Program-made: the position numbers and the translations under genes
Shown: piece by piece, positions 45,846 to 54,726 of the stretch
Position numbering within the stretch: position 1 is the stretch's first letter
Layout: every line of letters begins with the position of its first letter
Notes under the pieces: model-generated
What the model saw: only the letters and a program-made list of their open reading frames with translations
Database searches by the model: none
Told to the model about the DNA's origin: nothing
NCBI RefSeq assembly: GCF_003182355.1
Contig: NZ_QGTW01000009.1
Location: forward strand, 124,001 to 188,000
From: Cytobacillus oceanisediminis
GTDB lineage: Bacteria > Bacillota > Bacilli > Bacillales > Cytobacillaceae
Length of the DNA stretch: 64,000 nt
Direction: 5' to 3'

Positions 45846-47051
45846 ATGAATTTCAATCATTCCGAGAAAGTTAAGGAATTGGAAGCAAGGCTGACAGAAT
45901 TTATGGAAGCGTTTATCTACCCAAATGAGAACGTATATAAGGAGCAAATTGGTAAAAGTGATCGTTTTTCCAAAGTTCCTCCAATCATGGAAGAGCTAAA
46001 AGAAAAGGCGAAAGAAGCGGGGCTTTGGAACCTGTTTTTGCCAGAAAGCGAATATGGCGGAGGGTTATCGAATATTGAGTATGCTCCTCTTTGTGAAATT
46101 ATGGGGAGATCCAGTATGGCACCTGAGGTTTTCAATTGCGCAGCTCCCGATACAGGCAATATGGAGGTTTTAGTCCGCTATGGGACTGAGGAACAAAAAC
46201 AGCAATGGCTGCAGCCGCTCCTAAGAGGAGAAATCCGCTCGTGTTTTTCAATGACTGAGCCGGATGTAGCCTCATCTGATGCAACGAACATCCAGTCAAG
46301 CATCGTTCGGGATAGAGACGAGTATATCATAAACGGAACAAAATGGTGGTCGTCTGGTGCCGGTGATCCCCGCTGCAAAATTGCCATTGTTATGGGTAAA
46401 AATGATCCTTCTGCCCCTAAGCATGAACAGCAATCCATGATCTTGGTGCCGCTGGATACTCCTGGTGTGACGATTAAAAGGGTTTTGCCTGTGTTCGGTT
46501 ATGACCATGCACCCCATGGACATGCGGAAATTGAATTTAAGAATGTGCGTGTGCCTGCAGCAAATATGCTTTTGGGGGAAGGCAAGGGATTCGCAATAGC
46601 ACAGGGGCGTTTAGGCCCAGGCAGGATCCATCATTGCATGAGAACCATCGGTGCTGCAGAACGAGCTTTAGAGGAATTGTGTAAGCGTGTTCAGGACAGG
46701 GTTGCCTTTGGAAAGAAGCTGTCTGAACAAGGGGTTATCCAGGAATGGATTGCAGAAGCGAGAATTGACATTGAACAGGCCAGGCTGCTTACACTCAAGG
46801 CGGCTTTCATGATGGATACAGTCGGCAACAAAGAGGCAAAAGCTGAAATAGCGATGATAAAAGTAGTTGCGCCAAATATGGCCTTAAAAGTCATTGACCG
46901 GGCTATCCAGGCATTTGGAGCAGCAGGGGTCAGTGAGGACTATACATTGGCAGCCGCTTGGGCAAATATCCGGACGCTGAGATTGGCTGATGGGCCGGAT
47001 GAGGTTCACAAGAGAGCCATTGCACGATATGAATTGAAAAAATATATGTAG
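45846..47051 (+). CDS. Acyl-CoA dehydrogenase, ACAD10/ACAD11 type
   Basis: 401-residue enzyme of the ACAD10/11 branch: the [20 protein letters not shown] segment, the G-Y-D-H-A-P-H-G-H stretch and the C-terminal [20 protein letters not shown] are diagnostic of it. Family members (animal ACAD11, LvaC of Pseudomonas putida) act on 4-phosphoacyl-CoA, removing phosphate to make an enoyl-type product. ATG 45846 (GAGGTGG upstream) replaces the longer open frame, which runs through operator D. It is followed by an SDR, a thiolase and an ACAD10-type kinase. An ordinary acyl-CoA dehydrogenase role remains possible. Confidence 0.88.
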   Translation: MNFNHSEKVKELEARLTEFMEAFIYPNENVYKEQIGKSDRFSKVPPIMEELKEKAKEAGLWNLFLPESEYGGGLSNIEYAPLCEIMGRSSMAPEVFNCAAPDTGNMEVLVRYGTEEQKQQWLQPLLRGEIRSCFSMTEPDVASSDATNIQSSIVRDRDEYIINGTKWWSSGAGDPRCKIAIVMGKNDPSAPKHEQQSMILVPLDTPGVTIKRVLPVFGYDHAPHGHAEIEFKNVRVPAANMLLGEGKGFAIAQGRLGPGRIHHCMRTIGAAERALEELCKRVQDRVAFGKKLSEQGVIQEWIAEARIDIEQARLLTLKAAFMMDTVGNKEAKAEIAMIKVVAPNMALKVIDRAIQAFGAAGVSEDYTLAAAWANIRTLRLADGPDEVHKRAIARYELKKYM

Positions 47052-47063
47052 GGAGGCTTGATT

Positions 47064-47837
47064 ATGCATGTGAAGGAGTTATTTTCCTTAACAGGAAAAA
47101 CCGCGATCGTAACTGGAGGCGGCAGAGGGCTGGGGGAACAAATCGCGATAGGTTTTGCTGAAGCAGGAGCCAATGTCGTCGTTTGTTCCAGAAAACTGGA
47201 AGCATGTGAAGAGGTTAGCCAAAAACTAAAGGGGCTAGGCGTAAATTCCATGGCTTTAAAATGTGATATCACAAATCCTGAAGATGTGAAGAATGTAGTC
47301 GATCAAAGCATGGAAAAATTCGGCAGCATAGATATTCTCGTCAATAACAGCGGTGCCTCATGGGGGGCACCGGTCGAAGAAATGCCGCTCGAAGCCTGGC
47401 AAAAGGTCATCAATGTGAATGTAACTGGAACCTTTTTAATGTCGCAGGCAGCGGGTAAGGTGATGCTGGAGCAGGGATCCGGAAAAATAATCAACATTGC
47501 CTCAGTAGCTGGACTTAAAGGGTCTAACCCCGAATATATGAATGCCATCGGATACAACTCCAGTAAGGGGGCTGTAATTACTTTTACCAAGGACCTAGCC
47601 GTAAAGTGGGGGCCTCGCGGCATTTATGTTAATGCGATAGCGCCGGGATTTTTCCCGACAAAAATGTCCAAAGTTTTGCTGGAGAAAGGGGGCAGCGGAA
47701 TTCTGGAAGGAACTCCGTTAAGGAAATTTGGTTCGGATACAGACCTTAAAGGTGTAGCTGTATTTTTGGCTGCTCCAGCCTCGGATTATATTACTGGTGA
47801 TGTTATTGTCGTGGATGGCGGAACGCATGTGCTATAA
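47064..47837 (+). CDS. SDR family oxidoreductase (paralogue of 21796)
   Basis: 257-residue SDR: TGGGRGLGEQIAIGFAEAGA, NNSGASWGAPVEEMPLEAW, GYNSSKGAV (catalytic Y, K), NAIAPGFFPTKM. It shares long runs with the SDR at 21796, including the unusual NNSGA, and sits in the same place right behind an acyl-CoA dehydrogenase. ATG 47064 with GGGAGG at 7 nt. It may interconvert a 4-keto and a 4-hydroxyacyl-CoA, as LvaD does, which is inference from context only. Confidence 0.9.
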   Translation: MHVKELFSLTGKTAIVTGGGRGLGEQIAIGFAEAGANVVVCSRKLEACEEVSQKLKGLGVNSMALKCDITNPEDVKNVVDQSMEKFGSIDILVNNSGASWGAPVEEMPLEAWQKVINVNVTGTFLMSQAAGKVMLEQGSGKIINIASVAGLKGSNPEYMNAIGYNSSKGAVITFTKDLAVKWGPRGIYVNAIAPGFFPTKMSKVLLEKGGSGILEGTPLRKFGSDTDLKGVAVFLAAPASDYITGDVIVVDGGTHVL

Positions 47838-47866
47838 ACTAAATCGCAAAAAGGAGGTCAATTGAA

Positions 47867-49036
47867 ATGAACAGAGATGCAGTCATTGTGTCAGCAGTCA
47901 GGACGGCAATCGGGAAGCAGGGAGGTGCGCTGGCTACAATTCCAGCGCATGTCTTTGGAGCGGAAGTGCTGAAAGAAGCTATAAGACGTGCAAATGTTGA
48001 GCCTGGTGAAATCGATGATGTCATTATGGGAAATGTCATTAGCGGAGGCGGGAATATCGCTAGGCTGACGGCCTTGCAAGCTGGCCTCTCCCTCGAATTG
48101 CCTGGCATGACAATCGATCGTCAGTGCGGGTCCGGAATCAATGCCGTAAACCTTGCAGCACAGGCAATACGCGCGGGCAATGGCGATGTTTACCTAGCAG
48201 GCGGCATAGAAAGTATGAGCAGAGCACCGTACCTGATGGATCGCCCCGAAAAATCTTATAGTCCAGTCCCGCCCAGGTTCAGAAAATCACAGCTTTCCCC
48301 AAAAGAAATAGGAGATCCGCCAATGGGGATCACAGCGGAAAATCTCGCTGAAAAATATTCAATCAGCAGGGAGGAGCAGGATGAATTCTCCCTCTCAAGC
48401 CAGAGAAAAATGGCCTATGCCATGGAAGATGGACGTTTCGAAAAACAGATTGTCCCTATTACAATTCCTGTAAAAAAAGGGGACCCGTTCCTATTTAAAA
48501 GAGATGAGCACCCTCGCCCGCAAACAACACTTGAAGCTTTATCCAAGCTGCAGCCGGCATTTTTACAGGGAGGTACCGTTACGGCAGGCAGCAGTTCAGG
48601 CCTGAACGATGCGGCAGCTGCACTTGTTGTCATGTCAAGGGAGAAAGCAGCAGAACTCGATGTAAAGCCTTTGGCTGTAATAAGAGAACAAGCTTTGGCA
48701 GGGGTGGATCCAAACATCATGGGAATAGGTCCTGTCCCAGCAGTAAGGAAAGTTCTTGAGAAATCTAGGCTAACACTGGACGACATGGATCTCATTGAAA
48801 TCAACGAGGCCTTTGCTGCTCAGGTTATTGCCTGTAACCGTGAGCTTAACATGGATATGGAAAAAGTGAATGTGAACGGCGGTGCCATTGCTCATGGGCA
48901 TCCATTAGGAGCAACAGGAGCCATTCTGATTACAAAGGCAGTGTATGAGCTCGAAAGAAGAGGCGGGAGATATGCATTAATTACGGCTTGTATTGGCGGC
49001 GGTCAGGGAATTGCAACCATTATTGAGCGAGAATAA
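47867..49036 (+). CDS. Thiolase (acetyl-CoA C-acetyltransferase type)
   Basis: 389-residue thiolase: acylated Cys87 (RQCGSGINAVN), NGGAIAHGHPLGATGA and CIGGGQGIAT. AAGGAGGT precedes ATG 47867. Terminal cleavage step of the second pathway. It is about as different from the thiolase at 32016 as thiolase subfamilies usually are. Confidence 0.94.
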   Translation: MNRDAVIVSAVRTAIGKQGGALATIPAHVFGAEVLKEAIRRANVEPGEIDDVIMGNVISGGGNIARLTALQAGLSLELPGMTIDRQCGSGINAVNLAAQAIRAGNGDVYLAGGIESMSRAPYLMDRPEKSYSPVPPRFRKSQLSPKEIGDPPMGITAENLAEKYSISREEQDEFSLSSQRKMAYAMEDGRFEKQIVPITIPVKKGDPFLFKRDEHPRPQTTLEALSKLQPAFLQGGTVTAGSSSGLNDAAAALVVMSREKAAELDVKPLAVIREQALAGVDPNIMGIGPVPAVRKVLEKSRLTLDDMDLIEINEAFAAQVIACNRELNMDMEKVNVNGGAIAHGHPLGATGAILITKAVYELERRGGRYALITACIGGGQGIATIIERE

Positions 49037-49126
49037 TAACAAATGGGGAGATATAAACGCTAAAACAGCTGTCTCCCCTTTGCAGGATAGCCACAAAAAT
49101 ATTATGAAGAAAGGAGGATGGGCTTT

Positions 49127-50182
49127 ATGGCTTCTGATACGATTCCTATCAGAAAAGGGGAAGAATTGGATGCTGCAGCAATTGAGACATTTATGAGAGA
49201 GCATTTACCCAACCTTCCTGAAGAACCTCTAACTGTTGAACAATTTAGTTTTGGAAAGTCAAATTTAACCTATTTGCTGAAATTAGGTAATTGGGAAGCG
49301 GTTTTAAGACGTCCGCCTTTAGGGCCAGTTGCCCCAAGAGCTCATGACATGGAAAGAGAATACCGGATACTGGAAGAAATCAGCCCGCATTTCCAGGCAG
49401 CTCCTAAGCCTTTTTTATATGCAGATAAAAGTGTAATGGGGACTCCATTTTTTATAATGGAAAGAAAAAAAGGGATCGTTTTAGATACCGATTTCCCTGA
49501 AGGGGTTGTCCCGACAAAAGAAATCTGCAGAAACTTGTCAGAAACGATGGTCGATCATCTCGTGGCTCTTCATAATATCGACTATACAAAAACAGGGTTA
49601 ACAGAGATAACCAGGCCGGAAGGGTTCATGAAAAGGCAGGTCAGTGGATGGATTCAGCGGTATGAAAAGGCTAAAACGGACGACATTGAGGGTGTGGAGA
49701 AGCTGAAGAAATGGATGATCACTCATGTCGCTGAATCAGAAGAACCAGCTATAATCCATTATGATTACAAGTTAAACAATTCAATGTTTGATGAGCAATT
49801 AAAGCAAATGGTCGGGCTGTTCGATTGGGAGATGACTACCGTCGGGGATCCGCTTGCAGATTTAGGTGTCGCAATGTGCTATTGGATTGAGCCTGATGAT
49901 TCTGAGCTTTTGAAAAGGGGCATGGGAAAGCCGCCAATCACAGCCACTTCGGGATTTATGACCAGAGATGAGTTTATGGAGAGCTATGCCAAGAAAAGCG
50001 GCAGGGATTTGACAAATATGAATTTTTATCTAACTTTTGCCTACTTTAAGCTTGCGGTTATTTGCCAGCAGATATATTACAGATGGAAAAAAGGACAGAC
50101 AAAGGATGAACGGTTTTCAAGACTTGATGATTTTGTAAGCGGCCTGATTCAATATTCACTTTATACAGCTGATAAGAAATGA
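49127..50182 (+). CDS. APH-fold phosphotransferase, ACAD10/LvaA type
   Basis: 351-residue kinase-fold protein. IIHYDYKLNNSMFD holds the catalytic Asp213 (HxDxxxxN motif, with Tyr replacing the usual Gly) and LFDWEMTTVGDPLADLG holds the metal-binding Asp233. FSFGKSNLTYLLKLGNWEAVLRRPP is the nucleotide end. This is the pattern of the N-terminal part of animal ACAD10/11 and of LvaA, which phosphorylate 4-hydroxyacyl-CoA. ATG 49127 (AAGGAGG, 9 nt) is used. Its location in one unit with an ACAD10/11-like dehydrogenase strongly supports that role rather than antibiotic resistance. Confidence 0.9.
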   Translation: MASDTIPIRKGEELDAAAIETFMREHLPNLPEEPLTVEQFSFGKSNLTYLLKLGNWEAVLRRPPLGPVAPRAHDMEREYRILEEISPHFQAAPKPFLYADKSVMGTPFFIMERKKGIVLDTDFPEGVVPTKEICRNLSETMVDHLVALHNIDYTKTGLTEITRPEGFMKRQVSGWIQRYEKAKTDDIEGVEKLKKWMITHVAESEEPAIIHYDYKLNNSMFDEQLKQMVGLFDWEMTTVGDPLADLGVAMCYWIEPDDSELLKRGMGKPPITATSGFMTRDEFMESYAKKSGRDLTNMNFYLTFAYFKLAVICQQIYYRWKKGQTKDERFSRLDDFVSGLIQYSLYTADKK

Positions 50183-50204
50183 AAAACGGATTGGGGTGCT
50201 GAAC

Positions 50205-50936
50205 ATGATGAAGATTCATCTTCTGTTAAAGAAGGAAGACATTGACAGCAATAAAATGCACAACAATAAAATTGTCGTCGTTTTTGATGTTTTGCTGGCA
50301 ACTTCTACTGTCGTCTCTGCTCTGGCATTCGGAGCAAAAGAGGTTATCCCGGTTCTGGATGGCACTGCAGCTGAAGAAGAATCAAAGGGGATGGAAGAGG
50401 GCAGTTTTGTTCTGGTCGGGGAATACCAGGGGAAAACGATTGATGGCTTCCTCTCTCCCAATCCACTTGCATTAAAAGAAAAGATCCAAGGAAAAACCAT
50501 CATACTATCGACAACAAACGGAACAGTAGCCCTCAAGAATTCCTCAGAAGCAAACGCTGTCTATGCTGCTTCCCTGCTCAATTCCAGGGCAGTTGCAAAT
50601 CATATTTTAAAAGAATACAAGGGTGAGACAATCATCTTGGTTTGCTCGGGCTCATCGAATGAATTTAATTTGGAAGACTTCTTTGGGGCAGGATGCTTCA
50701 TTGATTCCCTTTTGAAACAGTATAACGGTGAAATCGATCTTACTGACTCTGCTATAGCTTCCCATAGGTTCTATCAAACAAACAAACAGAATGGTGCCGA
50801 TGTATTAAAAGCTTCGCGTGTTGGCCAAATGCTTTCCAGAAATGGGTTTGAAAAGGAAATTGATTTTATCTCACAGGAAGGTGCATTTACAGTGATTCCC
50901 AAGCTGGAAGGGAAAAAATATATTATCTCCGTTTAA
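50205..50936 (+). CDS. 2-phosphosulfolactate phosphatase (ComB) family protein
   Basis: 243-residue ComB-fold protein: VVVFDVLLATSTVVSALAFGAKEVIPV, GEYQGKTIDGFLSPNPLAL, ILSTTNGTVAL and LEDFFGAGCFI are the family blocks. ComB proteins are Mg2+-dependent phosphatases first known from coenzyme M synthesis, but many bacterial members have unknown substrates. ATG 50205 with GGGGTG upstream, 22 nt after the kinase gene. Side by side with a kinase, it may remove phosphate from a pathway intermediate or side product. Its true substrate is unknown. Confidence 0.85.
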   Translation: MMKIHLLLKKEDIDSNKMHNNKIVVVFDVLLATSTVVSALAFGAKEVIPVLDGTAAEEESKGMEEGSFVLVGEYQGKTIDGFLSPNPLALKEKIQGKTIILSTTNGTVALKNSSEANAVYAASLLNSRAVANHILKEYKGETIILVCSGSSNEFNLEDFFGAGCFIDSLLKQYNGEIDLTDSAIASHRFYQTNKQNGADVLKASRVGQMLSRNGFEKEIDFISQEGAFTVIPKLEGKKYIISV

Positions 50937-50937
50937 G

Positions 50938-51072
50938 CAACCATCAATTGATAGCGTTTACATAAAAGGAGACACACTTGATGCCGTTAAAACAGGAGTT
51001 AAAGCCTTGCTGGAGGCATTCGCCAAATATCCGGCACCGTCAATTGAAGAGCAGACTCCTGATAGGCAATAA
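50938..51072 (+). pseudogene. C-terminal protein remnant
   Basis: One frame reads VYIKGDTLDAVKTGVKALLE, then AFAKYPAPSIEEQTPDRQ and a stop at 51070. It looks like the well-composed tail of a lost gene, with no start codon or ribosome binding site for it. I cannot name the parent family. The rest of the stretch to 51248 shows nothing else. Confidence 0.35.
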
Positions 51073-51261
51073 AGGTATTTGAAACAATCATGCAAGCAGC
51101 CAAGCAAGGCGGAAAAGCTGACCAATATTGAGGATCAAAGATGAAAGGGTTATTACCGAACATGGAATAGAATAAAGCAAAAAGGCAGGTGAGGAAAATA
51201 TTCTTTTCATTATTTAATGCCGTCTGTATAAAAAACTATTAAACAATAAAGGAGGAGAATG

Positions 51262-52125
51262 ATGGAGATTTTGATTCAGCAGCTGTTCAATGGGCTGACA
51301 ATCGGAAGTGTATATTCACTTGTTGCCCTGGGGCTGACCCTAGTATATGGTATCCTTCATATTCCAAACTTTGCACATGGCGCTTTGTACATGATGGGTG
51401 GCTATATTACCTTAATGATGATGGTGAATTACGGCCTTCATTACTGGCTGGCCATTCTTGTTTCTGTTTTAGCAGTTGGTTTAATCGGCGTGCTAATGGA
51501 AAGGCTCGTTTTTCATCCATTAAGAAATGCCCCTCCTATTCATGACAAAATTGCTGCTATAGGCATTCTGCTATTTTTGGAAGCTTTTGCTCAATATGTC
51601 TGGGGTGCTGAATATCAAACGATGCCATCTCCATACGGTCAGGTCGTTCAGCTTTTCGGGCTGACATTTACAATGCAAAGGCTATTGATTATCGTTTCAG
51701 CTATTGTGGTCATGCTTCTCCTATATATGTTTCTGAAGAAAACCTTTACCGGGGCAACTATCATTGCGATGTCACAGGATCGGGACGGTGCTAACCTGGT
51801 TGGAATTAATACAAGCCGAGTGGCAATCCTTACGTTCCTGATTTCGGGAGGGCTGGCAGCCATCGCAAGCTCCCTGGCCGCACCTATTAACCTAGTCTTT
51901 CCAGGAATGGGCCACCTGGTCATTCTGAAAGCTTTCGTCATCATTATTCTTGGGGGAATGGGAAGCATACCTGGTGCGATTGTAGGGGGCTATATTTTGG
52001 GATTTTCAGAAAGCCTAGGGGCAACCTATATTTCAAATGATTATAAAGATATCATTGCATTTATCCTCCTGGTCATTATCTTATCAATTAAGCCTACCGG
52101 CCTGTTTGCAAAGGGAGGGCATTGA
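51262..52125 (+). CDS. Branched-chain amino acid-type ABC permease (LivH-like)
   Basis: 287-residue inner-membrane permease with about eight helices: IQQLFNGLTIGSVYSLVALG is the family N-terminus, and GGMGSIPGAIVGGYILG and an A-A-P-I-N-L-V-F-P stretch are typical. AAGGAGG precedes ATG 51262. First gene of a five-gene importer set (LivH, M, G, F, then a binding protein). The family also takes up aromatic and other carboxylates, so it may deliver the substrate of the preceding catabolic genes. Confidence 0.93.
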   Translation: MEILIQQLFNGLTIGSVYSLVALGLTLVYGILHIPNFAHGALYMMGGYITLMMMVNYGLHYWLAILVSVLAVGLIGVLMERLVFHPLRNAPPIHDKIAAIGILLFLEAFAQYVWGAEYQTMPSPYGQVVQLFGLTFTMQRLLIIVSAIVVMLLLYMFLKKTFTGATIIAMSQDRDGANLVGINTSRVAILTFLISGGLAAIASSLAAPINLVFPGMGHLVILKAFVIIILGGMGSIPGAIVGGYILGFSESLGATYISNDYKDIIAFILLVIILSIKPTGLFAKGGH

Positions 52126-52127
52126 AG

Positions 52128-53162
52128 ATGAAAATATTAAAACGGCAATATATCATTCTGGCAATGCTGTTATTTGCCATTTTCTTTCCTCTGCTTACAC
52201 AAAATGAATACCTGGTTCATGTGATGACACTTTCATTCATCTGGATGATCGGTGTGTATGGCTTAAATTTATTGGCTGGCTATACTGGGTATTTATCCTT
52301 GGCACATGCGGGCTTTTTCGCGATTGGTGCATATTCGCTCGGCTTGCTGACTGTAAAAACGCAGATGAATTTTTGGGTTGCTTTTGTACTGGCACTTGTC
52401 ATTACCAGTGTTATAGGCTTTTTGGTGGGCCTCATTGCGTTAAGGACCAAGGAACATTTCTTTGCGATTTACACCTTGTGTGTCGGCTATATCATTTATT
52501 TAGTCATTGATAAATGGGATAGTTTAACCGAAGGGGTCCGGGGACTGATTGGGATTCCTGCACCAGGAAACATCGGACCGATTTCATTTCAGACACCATT
52601 GTCGCAATACTACCTGGTCTTGTCTATCTTGCTTCTGTCCGTTCTGGTCATGTATCGGATTATCCATTCACTGACTGGAAGAACGTATATTGCTATACGC
52701 AATAGCGAGGAGCTTGCCCAGACCATTGGAATTTCGACAATAAAGAATAAGCTGGCTGCATTTGTGCTATCCACTTTTTTTGCAGGATTATCAGGTGCTC
52801 TTTATGCGTCATTCATCCGCTTTATAGGTCCGGATATTGGGCATACCGTTATTACTTTTGATCTGCTGACATATTTGCTGGTTGGCGGAATCGGAACACT
52901 TTCAGGACCGATTGTCGGGACTGTTTTAGTTGTATGGATTTCTCAGCAGCTGCAATTTTTGCAGGATTACAGAATGCTCATTTTTGGACCTGTTCTTACG
53001 CTGCTCGTTATTTTTTATCCCCGTGGGATCGTTGGTGCCATTGCCAGCTGGAATAATAAGCGGGCAGGTAGAACGAAACAGCTTGCCCTCAAGGATACCC
53101 AAAAGGATGACCGCTTTGCCAGCAGTGAAATAGCACCTGAAAATCAAGTAAAGGAGGGGTAA
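52128..53162 (+). CDS. Branched-chain amino acid-type ABC permease (LivM-like)
   Basis: 344-residue permease, about nine helices, with GYTGYLSLAHAGFFAIGAYS, RGLIGIPAP, and GGIGTLSGPIVGT at the C-terminal half; a charged cytoplasmic tail ends it. ATG 52128 is chosen (8 nt from GGGAGGG), 2 nt after the LivH-like gene. Pairs with LivH as the membrane channel. Confidence 0.93.
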   Translation: MKILKRQYIILAMLLFAIFFPLLTQNEYLVHVMTLSFIWMIGVYGLNLLAGYTGYLSLAHAGFFAIGAYSLGLLTVKTQMNFWVAFVLALVITSVIGFLVGLIALRTKEHFFAIYTLCVGYIIYLVIDKWDSLTEGVRGLIGIPAPGNIGPISFQTPLSQYYLVLSILLLSVLVMYRIIHSLTGRTYIAIRNSEELAQTIGISTIKNKLAAFVLSTFFAGLSGALYASFIRFIGPDIGHTVITFDLLTYLLVGGIGTLSGPIVGTVLVVWISQQLQFLQDYRMLIFGPVLTLLVIFYPRGIVGAIASWNNKRAGRTKQLALKDTQKDDRFASSEIAPENQVKEG

Positions 53163-53164
53163 GG

Positions 53165-53929
53165 ATGTTCCTGGAAACGAGAAATTTAACAAAAAGATTT
53201 GGAGGCTTGACTGCTGTCAATAATGTTGATTTTTCTATTGAACAGGGGAAGATTAATGCGATCATCGGCCCGAATGGGGCTGGTAAATCTACCTTTTTTA
53301 ATTTAATGAGCGGCTTCCATTCTCCCAGTTCTGGAAAAGTGTTTTTTAAAGGGCAGGATATAACTTCTCTGCCTTCCAATAAGATCGCTAAGCTGGGTAT
53401 AGCCAGGACCTTTCAGACTACCAATCTATTTGAACAATCAACGGTTCTTGATAATGTAATTGTCGGTCACCGGTTAAGGACAAAATCCACTTTGATCGAC
53501 GCGATTTTCAGGACTCCAAGGCTGAAGCATGAAGAAGAACAATGCCGTGTGAAAGCCATGGAAGTTATCGAATTTGCTGGATTGAAAAAAGTAGAAGATA
53601 AACTTGTTGGCAGTTTGACACAGGAAGAGAAAAAACGCACTGCGTTTGCTCTTGCACTCGCAACAGACCCTGAAATTGTATTTCTTGATGAGCCTGCAGC
53701 AGGTGTAAATCCGGAAGAGACCGAAGGATTGGCGGAATTGATGGAAAAAATGGTCCAAAACAGCATAACAGTATGTCTTATTGAGCACAAAATGCGGATG
53801 ATTATGAAATTGGCAGATAAAATCATGGTTTTAAACTATGGTGAAAAGATTGCGGAGGGAACTCCTGAGGAAATAAGGAATAATCCTACTGTCATAAAGG
53901 CATATCTGGGAGGGAGCGCGAGTGCTTGA
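53165..53929 (+). CDS. ABC transporter ATP-binding protein (LivG-like)
   Basis: 254-residue ATPase: Walker A GPNGAGKST, Walker B IVFLDEPAAGVNP, switch histidine in IEHKM. The signature region reads GSLTQEEKKRT, in which the canonical LSGGQ is replaced by LTQEE; this degeneracy should be noted. AAAGGAGGGG precedes ATG. It overlaps the LivF-like gene by 8 nt. Confidence 0.92.
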   Translation: MFLETRNLTKRFGGLTAVNNVDFSIEQGKINAIIGPNGAGKSTFFNLMSGFHSPSSGKVFFKGQDITSLPSNKIAKLGIARTFQTTNLFEQSTVLDNVIVGHRLRTKSTLIDAIFRTPRLKHEEEQCRVKAMEVIEFAGLKKVEDKLVGSLTQEEKKRTAFALALATDPEIVFLDEPAAGVNPEETEGLAELMEKMVQNSITVCLIEHKMRMIMKLADKIMVLNYGEKIAEGTPEEIRNNPTVIKAYLGGSASA

Positions 53930-54629
53930 ATTAAGGGATGTATCCGTAAAATATGGCAGTTTTACAGCAGTCCAAAATGTGAACATTGATGTTTCAGCTG
54001 GAGAGATCGTTGTCCTGCTAGGTGCAAACGGAGCTGGGAAAAGTACAGTTTTCAGGACAATCAGCCGCCTTAACAAAGCTTCTTCGGGAAGTATTCTTTT
54101 CGAAGGAAGCTCCATATCCAAAAGCTCTCCAGATAAAATTGTCAAGTCAGGAATTGTCCAATGTGCCGAGGGAAGAAGGCTATTTCCAATGATGACTGTA
54201 TACGAAAACTTAAAAATGGGTGCATATGTTCACAGGAGTCACAGGAATAAGACGAAAGATTCAATGGAGTATGTTTTTGAGTTATTTCCGATTTTAAGAG
54301 AAAAGCAGAATGACATGGCGGGTTCGTTAAGCGGCGGCCAGCAGCAAATGCTGGCAATCGGCAGGGCACTGATGGCAAAGCCAAAGCTGATGCTGCTGGA
54401 CGAACCATCAATCGGACTTGCACCATTGATTGTTGAGCAAATGTTTGAAGTAATCCAGAAAATTAACCGTGAGGGCACCACCATTCTCCTGGCAGAGCAA
54501 AATGCAAATGCCGCTTTGAAAATCGCAGATAAAGGTTATGTGTTTGAAAACGGTTCAGTGGTCCTTGAAGGTACCTCGGAAGAGCTATTTTCGAATGATG
54601 AAGTAAGGAAAGCTTATATTGGTGCATAA
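53922..54629 (+). CDS. ABC transporter ATP-binding protein (LivF-like)
   Basis: 235-residue ATPase with Walker A GANGAGKST, canonical signature LSGGQQQM, Walker B LMLLDEPSIGLAP and the typical C-terminus SNDEVRKAYIGA. GTG 53922 behind GGGAGGG. Partner of the LivG-like ATPase. Confidence 0.94.
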   Translation: MLELRDVSVKYGSFTAVQNVNIDVSAGEIVVLLGANGAGKSTVFRTISRLNKASSGSILFEGSSISKSSPDKIVKSGIVQCAEGRRLFPMMTVYENLKMGAYVHRSHRNKTKDSMEYVFELFPILREKQNDMAGSLSGGQQQMLAIGRALMAKPKLMLLDEPSIGLAPLIVEQMFEVIQKINREGTTILLAEQNANAALKIADKGYVFENGSVVLEGTSEELFSNDEVRKAYIGA

Positions 54630-54726
54630 GCCAATGTTGGCTTATAGGAGGTGATGGCCGCGTCTATAAAGTTCGGAATATTCTAAAATTTAAAAAATAT
54701 TAAAGCTTCGTTTAATATTTTCACAC

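Noticed and set aside
49127..50182. Aminoglycoside phosphotransferase (antibiotic resistance)
   Set aside because: The APH fold is present, but the GDPLADLG block and the catabolic neighbours match ACAD10/LvaA-type enzymes instead.
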